DNA of 41,687 bases, from positions 1 to 41,687 of IMG/VR virus record IMGVR_UViG_3300008219_000024. The stretch is one strand, 5' to 3'. A program made the position numbers and the translations under genes. This document shows positions 8,162 through 16,340 of this stretch, piece after piece; position 1 is the first letter of the stretch, and the number at the start of each line of letters is the position of its first letter. Below the pieces are notes generated by a model. It saw nothing but the letters and a program-made list of their open reading frames with translations, had not been told where the DNA came from and did no database searches. Origin of the DNA: a virus.

Positions 8162-11100
8162 ATGCCAGCAAGTGTTTTAGAATATTGGAGTGGTTCTGCA
8201 TGGGTTGTAGAACCTAATTTAATACGCTTTACATTAACTGATAGGTTACAAGAACCTATGGAATTGGATGCGTTAATTTCCAATTTCAGTGATACAGCAT
8301 TAAATACTAAAGAATCTAACTACGGTAAATTTATGAAAGTTAGATTAAAGGAACGATTCTCCAATAAATATATTTTTTATGGAAAGGTACTAAGAACAAC
8401 ACCTTCTAGAGATAGCCACTATGGACATTCAGTTAATATTCTCGCCTTAGATAATTTACGTGAATTAGCTACAAAGACAGTTGATGATGATATTACTGGA
8501 CAAACCACTCGTAGCGGTTTAATTAGCACAATCCTTTCTAATAATACATGGCCCTCTAATATAACAGTTAATGATACTACGAAATTCAAAACATCTACAG
8601 CTACGGAATCATCTGGAGTTTTAAATAAAACTTTTACAGGGGATAGAAAAAAACTCCTTGATATAATTCAATCTATTGCTTCATCAGATATTAATGGGTC
8701 TATTTTTGGGTATGATTTTTACCTAGATACTGAATTTAATGGTAATACTCCTACCCCAGATTTCTTTTATTATCCCAGAGGAACCATACCTTCTGGAACA
8801 ATGCCAGCTAGTGGATTAACTCTTGAATATAGTGGTACTGAATCTGACCAAGTTATGCCAATAGCTGGAGATTATAATTTTCCTAGACAATCCAGTGAAT
8901 TAAAAACTAGGGCAAAAGTTCGTTGGGTAGATGACGAAGATAAGCCTAGAAAAACAGACTGTATCTTAATAAATCATGGTGCTACTAGTGGTGGTAATTT
9001 TGCTATTGGTAATACTATAACATGGTCTGGTAGTGGCTCCGCTGACGTTTTATTAGTCGGGAGTAATAATAGGTGGTTACTAATTGGGCCAGATGCAGTC
9101 GATGTAGATGATAAAGAAAGTAACAGCAATTGGTTAAACTCTATTTCTGGACTATCTATCAGTAGTGGTGGAGTTTCGGCTACAGTTAATTCAACCACTA
9201 GTACTCCACCGGGTTCTCTACGGGAATCTATTGAATCCGAAGCAGAAGTTATTCTTCAATCATACGATATATCTTCAGAGCGAGATGCTGCTATTTATGC
9301 TGCTGGTGTTTTATATTCTGCTGGCGATACTGTTACCAGAGGAGAAATTCACACCTACAGCTTTCCCCAATATACTATAAAAGGGACTCATACAGGTTCT
9401 AGTGGAGCATCTTCATTAACAGATTCATCTAAAACATTCACCGATTTAGGTATTTTTAACGGGGATATAATTAAAAATACTGCTGATAACTCTCAAGCTA
9501 CCATAACCACAGTAGCGGCAACTAATATAGCTGGTACTCTTTCAAGCGGTACTGACAATGATTGGGATAATGGAGATACCTATGAAATCCCTATACCGAT
9601 TCGTGCAGGACATATTGTTTATGTAAAAGGTATTCCAAGTGGTTCTAGTATAAGTAATCAATCGGTTCTTGTCACAGAAATTGAATACAATGAGGGGCCG
9701 GGGCTACAAGTAACCGTAATAAAAGTAGCTATACATTCAGACGGACGAACAAGTATCCCAATATCTCCGCAACGAATTACTCAAGCTAAAATAAATGTAT
9801 CCGCTGATGTACCATCCAATAATCAAGCAGGAGTTAAATCTCGTAGCACAATAAATTGGACTACTAATATTCTTTTCACTCCTGATGGAACTAATGGACA
9901 TAATACGGTAGATTGGGCTGCTGGAACCATTTATTTCTTTGATGGTACTAATTTTGCAATCAGTGCTGGAACTACTGGTTCAATGATTTCACCAACATTT
10001 ATATATTTCTCCAAATCATCTCCTACGGTTCTTCAGTTTACTACTAGCGCACCAATAGCTCAAGGGCCAAATAACATTGTACTTGCTACCTGTGAAGATG
10101 TTGCATCAGGTGGAACTGTAACAATTGAAACAACCACTGGTGTGGTGCATAAAAATTACTATTCAATGGACGCTTTATTTGATGGAGCAGCATATGGTCG
10201 AATAGCTGTAGGAAACCTATTAAGTAACAATCTTAACCTTGGTTCTGGTAGTTTAGCTGGTGTTCTCACCCTTGATAAAACCGCAGATTCTACAAGTGGG
10301 TCAGGTAGAAAAGCAGTAACTACTAATGAAAAAACTGGTGCTGATAGAGGATATAACGGTTTTGATACAAATAGCTTCCTAAGTAAAAGCCATTTTCTCA
10401 ATGATATAGGAATAGCCTTCCAATCACATTCAGGTACTTCATGGGCTGGAATGAATTCTAATGGTGTTATTGGGATAAATAATAACGTTCTTCAGTTCCA
10501 GATTTCAGCTAGTACTGGAGCGGCTGGATTTGGGGGAAATACAGGCTCTGAAGCTAGTCCTACATATCCCTGTACTTTAAGTTCTACTGGACTTACTATC
10601 ACTGACGGAGCTAAAATACACGTACAAACCGCTGGAGCAGATAATGCTAGAATAACTATTGATTCTGATGGTATATATGGCTATGCAAGTGATAATACCA
10701 CAGAATTTTATATTACCGCCGGGACTGGTAAGGCATATTTTGCAAATGGAAAGATAGTTGCTGATTGTGGGGGGCTTACTTTAACCTCTACTGGAGATAC
10801 TGCTCAAATTAAATTTTATAATGAAGACCCAACACCTGTTTTACTGAGTGGTATGTACTCTCTTGGGGATACAACTATTTGGGCTGCTGCTGATGGGAAA
10901 TCCTTATTAATTGGAGATAATAATACAGGTGCTAACCATGATACTGAGGTAATAAAATTAGCATCACAATATATAGAATTTTCTAACGTGAATCAGGACT
11001 ACACCACCCCCTACAAATATGTATTTCCTATTTATAGTACTTCGGATTATGATAATTTAAGTGGTAAGTTCTTAAAAGCGACGAAGGGAAGCAGTAGAGT

Positions 11101-12031
11101 TGTTCACTTATCGTGGGACGATGCTGCTGGTGGGCATACCCATAGCTCCACACTTGCTATAGCGACTGCCGCTATAACTACGACTGGTGCTATAACTGCT
11201 AGTGGTGACATAACTTGCGATGACGTAATTGCTGATGATGTACGTGCTGATGACGTTTTTGTTAGTGATGGGGCAAACGCTTCTCCTTCGTATACTTTCA
11301 CTAGCGGTACAGGTTCTGGATTGCGTCGTTATGATACTGGTGGTTATGAAGGGGTAGTTTTACTTGGTGATGGAAGATTTATTTGTGCCGCCATTAGCAA
11401 TGGTAGTATTGACTATCTTTGGATGGACGCAACTCTTGATATGAATAGCTTTGACATCATAGATTGTGATGACATAATTTGCGATGATATAGATTGCGAT
11501 GATATAGATTGCGGTGACTTAACGGCAACAGGAATCGTACAAACCGTTTACCTCAACACCGATAACGTGTCAAGTCATCTCCTACCAACACTTAATGGAA
11601 CCTTTGATTTAGGGTCTAGCACCAAGATATGGGAGGATTTATTTTATAATAATGCTACGGAAGGGTCAGATGTTAGAATTAAAACGGATATTCAAGATTT
11701 AACAAATGCTAATTCGTTAGCCTTTATTGATAGTTTACGTCCAAGGAGTTATAAACGATTAGATAATAAAGGGGAAACTATTGATAGTGTTAATTATGGT
11801 TTAGTGGCTCAAGAAGTTGAGGAAGCTTTAACGGGATTGAATATTGATAAAACTAAATTTAGTTTGATTAACTTACCCGATACAGAAACTATTACTCAAG
11901 TTATAAACCCTGATGGGACTGAGGCTGAAGTACCAAATCCCAGAGGTTTAAGGTATACACAATTGATTGCACCATTAATCGGGGCTGTTAAAGAACTAAA
12001 AGCTAGAATAGAAGTACTGGAGGGCAATTAA
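8162..12031 (+). CDS. Tail hub-fibre with C-terminal S74 intramolecular chaperone
   Basis: 1289 residues. Residues about 1-480 resemble a tail hub or tail-tip protein (FYGKVL, LALDNLRELATK). About 480-1000 is Ser/Thr/Gly-rich fibre. About 1015-1120 contains two blocks of short Asp-rich repeats (DDVIADDVRADDV; DDIICDDIDCDDID). The C-terminus is a Peptidase_S74 domain: GSDVRIKTDI with the presumed catalytic Ser at 1169, NYGLVAQEVEE, and a closing coiled coil LIGAVKELKARIEVLE. S74 domains promote trimer folding and then cut themselves off, here releasing about 120 residues. Hub and receptor-binding parts in one chain would make this the main host-contact protein. Confidence 0.8.
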   Translation: MPASVLEYWSGSAWVVEPNLIRFTLTDRLQEPMELDALISNFSDTALNTKESNYGKFMKVRLKERFSNKYIFYGKVLRTTPSRDSHYGHSVNILALDNLRELATKTVDDDITGQTTRSGLISTILSNNTWPSNITVNDTTKFKTSTATESSGVLNKTFTGDRKKLLDIIQSIASSDINGSIFGYDFYLDTEFNGNTPTPDFFYYPRGTIPSGTMPASGLTLEYSGTESDQVMPIAGDYNFPRQSSELKTRAKVRWVDDEDKPRKTDCILINHGATSGGNFAIGNTITWSGSGSADVLLVGSNNRWLLIGPDAVDVDDKESNSNWLNSISGLSISSGGVSATVNSTTSTPPGSLRESIESEAEVILQSYDISSERDAAIYAAGVLYSAGDTVTRGEIHTYSFPQYTIKGTHTGSSGASSLTDSSKTFTDLGIFNGDIIKNTADNSQATITTVAATNIAGTLSSGTDNDWDNGDTYEIPIPIRAGHIVYVKGIPSGSSISNQSVLVTEIEYNEGPGLQVTVIKVAIHSDGRTSIPISPQRITQAKINVSADVPSNNQAGVKSRSTINWTTNILFTPDGTNGHNTVDWAAGTIYFFDGTNFAISAGTTGSMISPTFIYFSKSSPTVLQFTTSAPIAQGPNNIVLATCEDVASGGTVTIETTTGVVHKNYYSMDALFDGAAYGRIAVGNLLSNNLNLGSGSLAGVLTLDKTADSTSGSGRKAVTTNEKTGADRGYNGFDTNSFLSKSHFLNDIGIAFQSHSGTSWAGMNSNGVIGINNNVLQFQISASTGAAGFGGNTGSEASPTYPCTLSSTGLTITDGAKIHVQTAGADNARITIDSDGIYGYASDNTTEFYITAGTGKAYFANGKIVADCGGLTLTSTGDTAQIKFYNEDPTPVLLSGMYSLGDTTIWAAADGKSLLIGDNNTGANHDTEVIKLASQYIEFSNVNQDYTTPYKYVFPIYSTSDYDNLSGKFLKATKGSSRVVHLSWDDAAGGHTHSSTLAIATAAITTTGAITASGDITCDDVIADDVRADDVFVSDGANASPSYTFTSGTGSGLRRYDTGGYEGVVLLGDGRFICAAISNGSIDYLWMDATLDMNSFDIIDCDDIICDDIDCDDIDCGDLTATGIVQTVYLNTDNVSSHLLPTLNGTFDLGSSTKIWEDLFYNNATEGSDVRIKTDIQDLTNANSLAFIDSLRPRSYKRLDNKGETIDSVNYGLVAQEVEEALTGLNIDKTKFSLINLPDTETITQVINPDGTEAEVPNPRGLRYTQLIAPLIGAVKELKARIEVLEGN

Positions 12032-12032
12032 T

Positions 12033-12227
12033 ATGGCAGTTACAGTAGAATTAACTTTTACGGATGAGCAATGGGCTTTGATTTTAGCACATTATAAAAC
12101 TAGTACGAGAGATGGTTTAGTAACTACTACGGAAGAATTTGCGGCTTCTAATATAAAAGAAATAGAACGTAGAATCATTAAGGAAATAAACAAAAAATCT
12201 TACCAAAATAATAAGAGCGTTTTTTAA
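12033..12227 (+). CDS. Small phage protein after the tail fibre
   Basis: 64 residues starting one base after the fibre stop (TAATATG), so probably coupled. The sequence begins MAVTVELTFTDEQWALILAHY and continues with a basic amphipathic helix (IKEIERRIIKEINKKS). Small proteins of this type often follow fibre genes in phages; a role as fibre-associated or assembly factor is inferred. No motif is diagnostic. Confidence 0.55.
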   Translation: MAVTVELTFTDEQWALILAHYKTSTRDGLVTTTEEFAASNIKEIERRIIKEINKKSYQNNKSVF

Positions 12228-12255
12228 GGTATTAATAGAAGCAAGGGTATAATTT

Positions 12256-13401
12256 ATGTCTTTAGAACAATATTATATCCACCACGATATAGCACAAGCA
12301 AAGTATTTTCTTCCGTCAGTGTTTACTAGCCCTTCTTTGCTCCAATTGGAAATGGATTCCCTTTTTAAACAAAGTTGGATATTAGTTCCTAATTCAGAGA
12401 ATACTGTAGATAGTATTTCAGATAAAGTAAAAATAAGGGGTACTTACTACCCCACTAATTTATTAGACGAACCACTCATATTGTGGCGAGATTACAAAGA
12501 GAATAAGTTACATTGTTATTCCAATGTTTGTTCTCATGCGTGGTATTCATTAATCAATGGAACTGGAAGAAGTTCCCAAATTCAATGTGAACAACATGGT
12601 CGAGTCTTCCATTGTTCTGGAAAATGTGTGTCTCATAAAGGATTTGATAAAAGTCAACTAGGGTCTGAGGTAAATCTTAAAGAATTTGGTCTTGGCGAGT
12701 GGGAACAGTTTTTATTCGCCAATCTCACTCCAAATATTGATAAACCTCTTCAACATATTATAGATGAGATAGCCCCAATATTTGAAAATATATCTTTAAA
12801 AGAACTTTCAAGAATACCTCACACACAAGAAAATCGTATAGTTCATGGAAATTGGAAGCAATATGTCATGAACTTTTTGGATAGATTTCATTTAGAGTTT
12901 ATCCATCCGGGGCCGGGGGGATTGGTAGATATGTATGATATGCCCACATATACAACAGAATGTGGTAAGAATATTTTGTTTCAATGGGTGTACACAAAAA
13001 ATCCAGAGCATGGCATTCCAGTTGACCTTGTACCAGATAGATTGAAACACGAAGAGAAACGAATATTTGCTCTATATTGTTTCGTCTTTCCAAATATGGC
13101 TTTTAATTTATATCCGTGGGGGTTGGGGGTATATATGTGGATGCCTACGGATAACCCCTTAAATACTAATTATTATTGGTATCAATATGTGTTAGATGAG
13201 GAAAAGTTCCAAAAAAGAAATGACATATGGTTGGCTCAAATGGTTAATGATGAAGATGTGGATGCCATGAGTCGAGCATTCGCTGGTTTGAAGTCTAGTT
13301 TTATAGAGAGGGGTCAGTTTGCGATTGATAGGGAAGAAGGGCCACATTGGTTCAGCCAACTGTTGTATACTGTAATGAGAGAGAATACCTTAGAAGTATA
13401 G
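12256..13401 (+). CDS. Rieske [2Fe-2S] non-heme iron oxygenase, catalytic (alpha) subunit
   Basis: 381 residues, close to family length. The Rieske cluster ligands are visible as C92-x-H94 and C111-x2-H114 (CSHAW ... CEQH). The mononuclear iron site is visible as NFLDRFHLEFIH, giving H212 and H217 with the usual D209 bridge; a C-terminal acidic segment NDEDVDAMSRAF (about 330-341) can supply the third ligand. Family members activate O2 to hydroxylate or demethylate aromatic, amine or sterol-like substrates, using electrons from a separate reductase. No reductase or ferredoxin gene is seen nearby, so host partners would be required. It looks intact. AAGGG (12243-12247) is the likely ribosome site. 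Substrate unknown. Confidence 0.88.
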   Translation: MSLEQYYIHHDIAQAKYFLPSVFTSPSLLQLEMDSLFKQSWILVPNSENTVDSISDKVKIRGTYYPTNLLDEPLILWRDYKENKLHCYSNVCSHAWYSLINGTGRSSQIQCEQHGRVFHCSGKCVSHKGFDKSQLGSEVNLKEFGLGEWEQFLFANLTPNIDKPLQHIIDEIAPIFENISLKELSRIPHTQENRIVHGNWKQYVMNFLDRFHLEFIHPGPGGLVDMYDMPTYTTECGKNILFQWVYTKNPEHGIPVDLVPDRLKHEEKRIFALYCFVFPNMAFNLYPWGLGVYMWMPTDNPLNTNYYWYQYVLDEEKFQKRNDIWLAQMVNDEDVDAMSRAFAGLKSSFIERGQFAIDREEGPHWFSQLLYTVMRENTLEV

Positions 13402-13409
13402 GGAATAGT

Positions 13410-13811
13410 GTGTCTACTACATACGAAAATGTTGTATATCTCAGGAGAACATATCCTGAGTGGACTCTAGAAGCTATTGGGGATAGAGTAGGCGTCACAA
13501 AAGTACGGGTACACGCTATTCTTAAAAAAACTGGGCTTCCTACTAAAGCTATTTCCAATGCAGTCTACTCATGTGGATATTGTCATAAGCTTTTCGCTAA
13601 AAAACCTACCCGACGTTTTTGTAGAGAATGCTCCTCTTCTTATCTACTAGCTACGTATACCTGTGATGGTTGTGGTAATTCCTTTAAACGAAAACGCTCC
13701 CTACAAGAGATGAAAACGAATTCCCAAGGCCACAAACATATATTTTGTGGTAGACGCTGTTATCATGCATCCCGATTTTTAACTCATCCTGTAGAAAAAA
13801 GGTATTTTTGA
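13410..13811 (+). CDS. HTH and zinc-knuckle DNA-binding protein
   Basis: About 133 residues from GTG 13410, eight bases after the oxygenase stop with GGGAATA upstream; an ATG at 13347 inside the oxygenase is a less likely start. Residues about 15-45 are a helix-turn-helix resembling resolvase or sigma-like HTH (YPEWTLEAIGDRVGVTKVRV). The rest has at least three Cys pairs (CGYC, CREC, CDGC) and CGRRC, forming two zinc ribbons. It is probably a sequence-specific DNA-binding regulator, or a relic of an HNH-type protein without its catalytic His-Asn-His. A promoter for the next gene begins seven bases after its stop. Confidence 0.6.
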   Translation: MSTTYENVVYLRRTYPEWTLEAIGDRVGVTKVRVHAILKKTGLPTKAISNAVYSCGYCHKLFAKKPTRRFCRECSSSYLLATYTCDGCGNSFKRKRSLQEMKTNSQGHKHIFCGRRCYHASRFLTHPVEKRYF

Positions 13812-13817
13812 TATTTA

Positions 13818-13846
13818 TTGACAAAATCAATTAAATGGTTTACACT
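13818..13846 (+). promoter_or_regulatory. Sigma70-type promoter for hsp20
   Basis: TTGACA (13818-13823), 17-base spacer, TACACT (13841-13846). Expected start of transcription is near 13853, which rules out the in-frame GTG at 13849 as the Hsp20 start and supports ATG 13897. Confidence 0.75.
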
Positions 13847-13896
13847 TAGTGTCAACTAATCAAGCAAAGATTAGAAAATATATAGGGGTGACAGTT

Positions 13897-14334
13897 ATGT
13901 TGGCACGTAGAAACAATAATCAGAGGTACAATCTCCTTCCGTTGATGGCACACTTCTTTCCCGAATATGGGGTTGAGTCATCTTTTTCAGATGAATCACG
14001 TAGTTATGTGATTCCAGTGGATTTAGTTTTCAATGACGAATATGTTACAGTTACAGCGTCACTACCGGGAGTATTGGTGGAGAATGTTGATGTGTCAGTA
14101 GAAAATGGAGTTCTGACCATTAGCAACAAGACTGATGTTTTACCCACCGATACGCAAAAGGGGAGTTATGTTCTCAGGGAACGTGTTCAGGGTCTTTCCA
14201 GTCGTTCTATCAGGCTACCAAAGGATGCTGATGTAGATAGTGCGGAAGTTTCTCTCAGGGAAGGGGTTTTAACCGTACAATTCAAGAATGGTCATCCACG
14301 GCAAGTGAAATCACTTCCAATTTCTACTAAGTAG
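13897..14334 (+). CDS. Small heat-shock protein, Hsp20 family
   Basis: 145 residues from ATG 13897, preceded by AGGGGTG (13884-13890) with good spacing. The alpha-crystallin domain covers about residues 39-140: it opens VIPVDLVFNDEYVTVTASLPGV, continues ENVDVSVENGVLTI, and closes VSLREGVLTVQFKNG, with the family's V-L-T-V final strand. The product is an ATP-independent holdase that binds unfolding proteins in the cytoplasm and could aid virion assembly or host stress survival. It is a single-gene transcription unit with its own promoter and a strong terminator at 14338. Hsp20 genes occur in several other phages, notably cyanophages. Confidence 0.9.
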   Translation: MLARRNNNQRYNLLPLMAHFFPEYGVESSFSDESRSYVIPVDLVFNDEYVTVTASLPGVLVENVDVSVENGVLTISNKTDVLPTDTQKGSYVLRERVQGLSSRSIRLPKDADVDSAEVSLREGVLTVQFKNGHPRQVKSLPISTK

Positions 14335-14337
14335 AGT

Positions 14338-14363
14338 ATAGGGGGATTTCTCCCCCTATTTTT
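14338..14363 (+). terminator. Rho-independent terminator after hsp20
   Basis: ATAGGGGG and CCCCCTAT pair perfectly (14338-14345/14352-14359) around a short loop and run into TTTTT. It ends three bases before the next promoter. Confidence 0.9.
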
Positions 14364-14366
14364 CTA

Positions 14367-14394
14367 TTGACACCTAAATTTTTTATGGTATATT
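14367..14394 (+). promoter_or_regulatory. Strong sigma70-type promoter for the structured RNA
   Basis: Consensus TTGACA (14367-14372), 16-base spacer, TATATT (14389-14394). Transcription should begin near 14401, just before the first helix of the RNA. Confidence 0.75.
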
Positions 14395-14400
14395 GTATCT

Positions 14401-14760
14401 AAAGGCACTTTAAAAAGCTACTGCACACCCAAAGCCCCGACACGCACCCTGAAATAGTGGGTCACCTAAAACTCTGTGGGGCAGACCTAGACCTAAACAG
14501 AGAGGGTAAGTTGTTTAATAGCAGACCGTGGACGATGGGGAACTGGAGAATAGTAGAGTAATCTACACCTTGGTAAAGCGTCACCGGGGCAAGGCCAGAA
14601 TTATCTGGATAATCCAAAATGAGGCGGTTAAAACCTCAAATTGTTCCCAAAAACCTGATATAGCAGTAGCCTTTTTAAAGGAATATAAACTCTTTGGTTT
14701 TTCGTCAGGTTTTACAGGGGGGAACCTATGGTTAAAACCATATTACCTTAATTAAAAAAC
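14401..14760 (+). ncRNA. rnpB-like: Structured RNA resembling a compact bacterial RNase P RNA
   Basis: A roughly 360-base transcript framed by its own promoter and terminator. Strand 14408-14424 pairs with 14663-14680 (17 bp, one bulged C at 14671; P2-like). CCAAAG (14429-14434) pairs with CTTTGG (14692-14697; P4-like). The order gives the interlocked pseudoknot of RNase P. In the expected order lie ACAGAGAG (14497-14504, CR-II-like), a small GTAGA-GTAA-TCTAC hairpin (14553-14566, P12-like), and GGTAAA (14572-14577) with GCAAGGCCA (14589-14597), as in CR-IV. A TGAGG/CCTCA hairpin (14620-14638) then carries GGTTAA in its loop, like the CCA-binding L15. RNase P RNA cleaves tRNA 5' leaders. P3 appears absent, P1 was not found and the CR-V consensus is degenerate, so activity is unproven. 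Exact 3' end unknown. Confidence 0.6.
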
Positions 14761-14803
14761 TAGCTACTAATACTCAGTATTGTATTTTGGTAGCTAATTT
14801 TTT
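14761..14803 (+). terminator. Terminator of the structured RNA
   Basis: TAGCTAC (14761-14767) pairs with GTAGCTA (14790-14796), with an inner AATAC/GTATT stem, followed by TTTTTT. The hairpin closes the transcript that starts near 14401. Confidence 0.8.
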
Positions 14804-14815
14804 AAATTATAGATA

Positions 14816-14843
14816 TTGACAAAATAGTATTTCAGTTGATACT
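14816..14843 (+). promoter_or_regulatory. Sigma70-type promoter
   Basis: TTGACA (14816-14821), 16-base spacer, GATACT (14838-14843). Lies 27 bases before ATG 14871 and would drive the next three small genes. Confidence 0.65.
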
Positions 14844-14870
14844 TAAAAATTAGAATTATAGGAACTACAA

Positions 14871-15035
14871 ATGTGGGATAAAAAGAAATGCTGTATATGT
14901 AATATAGACTTTGCATTACATCCTAAAGCCAAGACACTTTATACAAAACAATTATGTATAAAGTGTAGAAATATTAAGTGGACTATTCCAATGTGGAATA
15001 ATGCTATTATATCTGGAAAAAGACCTGTAATATAA
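14871..15035 (+). CDS. Small Cys-knuckle (zinc-ribbon) protein
   Basis: 54 residues: MWDKKKCCICNIDFAL, then LCIKCRNIKW and a basic end. CCIC and CIKC make a probable four-Cys zinc site. It has a dedicated promoter upstream, TAGGA at 14859-14863 as ribosome site, and its stop directly abuts the next ATG (15036), all of which support a real gene. Function unknown; small phage zinc ribbons often bind nucleic acid or host transcription machinery. Confidence 0.6.
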   Translation: MWDKKKCCICNIDFALHPKAKTLYTKQLCIKCRNIKWTIPMWNNAIISGKRPVI

Positions 15036-15368
15036 ATGAAAGTAGAAGTATATAGAAATTTACACAAGAATTGTTGGTCTATAAGAGACAATAAAACTGG
15101 TAGAGTGATAAGACATTCAAATAATATATCTTTAAAAGATGCTGAACTAGTGGTTAGGAAATCAGGTAGAGAGAAGGTATTATGTGAAAAGAGAAAAAAT
15201 GTTCATGCTTTTATAAGAGGTACAATTGAATCTTACTCATACATACATAAGCAACAAATAGTATATAATCCGTACAAATATAAGTCCTTTGTGTTAATCG
15301 ATTCATCAGAACCTTTATTTTATGCAGACCATATTTATTTGAATGAGAAAGGAGAAGTTTGGAAATGA
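15036..15368 (+). CDS. Conserved-looking phage protein of unknown function
   Basis: 110 residues starting immediately after the previous stop. It begins MKVEVYRNLHKNCWSIRD, then KTGRVIRHSNNISLKDAE, and has a basic centre (SGREKVLCEKRKNVHAFIRG). This exact style (VYRNLHK, SIRD, KTGRV, KRKNVHAFIRG) is widespread in phage genomes as a small uncharacterised protein. A compact beta-rich fold with an RNA- or DNA-friendly basic patch is likely. No enzymatic residues can be named. Its 3' end overlaps the next start. Confidence 0.7.
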   Translation: MKVEVYRNLHKNCWSIRDNKTGRVIRHSNNISLKDAELVVRKSGREKVLCEKRKNVHAFIRGTIESYSYIHKQQIVYNPYKYKSFVLIDSSEPLFYADHIYLNEKGEVWK

Positions 15369-15814
15369 CAACTGAAAAAAGAAGGGGCAGACCTAAAGGA
15401 AGCAAAAATAAACCTAAAACATATAATCACGAATCCATTCAGAAAATTAAAGCTACCGTACCTGAAGAGTCTACTATAGTTAAAAAACGTGGAAGACCTC
15501 TAACTGAAGATAAGAAAAATTTCATTCCTATTGATTCTGATGAAATAACTTTAGATATGTCCATTATCAGTAAACATATGGAAACTGGTGCTAAAAATTA
15601 CATCAATTTAACTAAAAATTTAGAGCTACATCCCTCAGACATCCCTATATTTGCAAGTTCTTATACTAAGTCGTATAATCACTCACCGGGATATGTGATA
15701 ATAAACCCTAGAAATTACCATTTAATCTCTCACATAAAGAAAGAATTTCCTGATATTGGGGTAGGTTATTGTAAAGGAACTGCTTTATGGGAGTTGGTGT
15801 TTTGTTATAGTTGA
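15365..15814 (+). CDS. AT-hook DNA-binding protein
   Basis: 149 residues from ATG 15365 with AGGAGAA at 15350-15356; a TTG at 15359 is a less likely start. The N-terminal 50 residues hold two AT-hook motifs (RRGRPKGSKNKP and KKRGRPLTED), which insert into the minor groove of AT-rich DNA. The remaining 100 residues look globular, ending VGYCKGTALWELVFCYS, with no known family. It could act as a transcription factor or nucleoid-like protein on this AT-rich genome. A promoter overlaps its stop codon. Confidence 0.65.
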   Translation: MTTEKRRGRPKGSKNKPKTYNHESIQKIKATVPEESTIVKKRGRPLTEDKKNFIPIDSDEITLDMSIISKHMETGAKNYINLTKNLELHPSDIPIFASSYTKSYNHSPGYVIINPRNYHLISHIKKEFPDIGVGYCKGTALWELVFCYS

Positions 15815-15839
15815 CGTTTGAACCTAACTTCACTACAAT
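15811..15839 (+). promoter_or_regulatory. Sigma70-type promoter overlapping the preceding stop codon
   Basis: TTGACG (15811-15816), 17-base spacer, TACAAT (15834-15839). The TGA stop of the AT-hook gene lies inside the -35 box. Transcription start near 15846 excludes the TTG at 15818 as the next gene's start. Confidence 0.7.
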
Positions 15840-15904
15840 ATATACTAATTACCTTGCTAGGTAATAATTTTAGCTCACAATGTTTCTCGCTAGGAGACAC
15901 TATT

Positions 15905-16129
15905 ATGGTAAATGCTGGTGATAAATATACCCAATTAAAGTATCGGTGTATGAATTGTGACACACGATTCATAATTTGTACTACAACTCCTGAACTCTGG
16001 TCATCAAATTCAACTACTTGTCCAGATTGTTCTACCATTGGGAACTTTATAATTTGGCGTGAACTCAAAGACGGAGAAATCATTCAGGCTGTGCCGGGTG
16101 AAGGGGAATTAGTTTCTGTATCTGCCTAG
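15905..16129 (+). CDS. Zinc-ribbon protein
   Basis: 74 residues from ATG 15905, chosen because TAGGAG (about 15890) precedes it and the promoter at 15811-15839 would skip the upstream TTG. Two knuckles, CMNC and CPDC, about 25 residues apart, make a clear zinc ribbon; a Trp-rich strand and acidic end follow (FIIWRELKDGEII). Ribbons of this type occur in transcription factors and phage host-takeover proteins. Function unknown. Confidence 0.6.
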   Translation: MVNAGDKYTQLKYRCMNCDTRFIICTTTPELWSSNSTTCPDCSTIGNFIIWRELKDGEIIQAVPGEGELVSVSA

Positions 16130-16159
16130 TTTAAAAAATATAGTAAGTTTAAGAGTGTA

Positions 16160-16321
16160 ATGAGTAAAATTATTGAATTAACCTGTCCAAAATGTAATGA
16201 AAAACGTATGGGGTCTAAAAGAAATAAATATTCTTCCTCTTCTGTAATTTGCAAGAGATGCTGTCTCCTAAAGTCTAAAAGTGAATTTAAACTGGCTGGA
16301 TATGGACGAGTAGCAGAATGA
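16160..16321 (+). CDS. Tiny zinc-ribbon protein
   Basis: 53 residues: MSKIIELTCPKCNEKRMGSK, a Ser run, then CKRCCLLKSK. CPKC and CKRC are 20 residues apart, a classic small zinc ribbon, and the protein is strongly basic. AAGAGTG precedes the start. It shares the style of the neighbouring ribbon proteins and may be a diverged copy. Together with the promoter beyond it, it accounts for the gap between 16130 and 16404. Confidence 0.55.
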   Translation: MSKIIELTCPKCNEKRMGSKRNKYSSSSVICKRCCLLKSKSEFKLAGYGRVAE

Positions 16322-16340
16322 TTAATAAAAATAGAATCTA

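Noticed and set aside
12248-12253. TATAAT before the Rieske gene as a promoter
   Set aside because: Only two bases separate it from the ATG and there is no -35 box; AAGGG just before it serves better as ribosome site.
13849-13896. GTG start for Hsp20 at 13849
   Set aside because: The predicted transcription start is downstream of it, and ATG 13897 has AGGGGTG at good spacing.
14528-14755. 75-residue open frame over the structured RNA
   Set aside because: No ribosome site, no family resemblance, and the stretch is better explained by base-paired RNA segments between a dedicated promoter and terminator.
14401-14803. tmRNA, group I intron or omega-RNA as identity for the structured RNA
   Set aside because: No tRNA-like T arm or CCA end, no interrupted gene at the flanks, and no nearby IscB or TnpB gene. 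The order of RNase P-like elements fits better.
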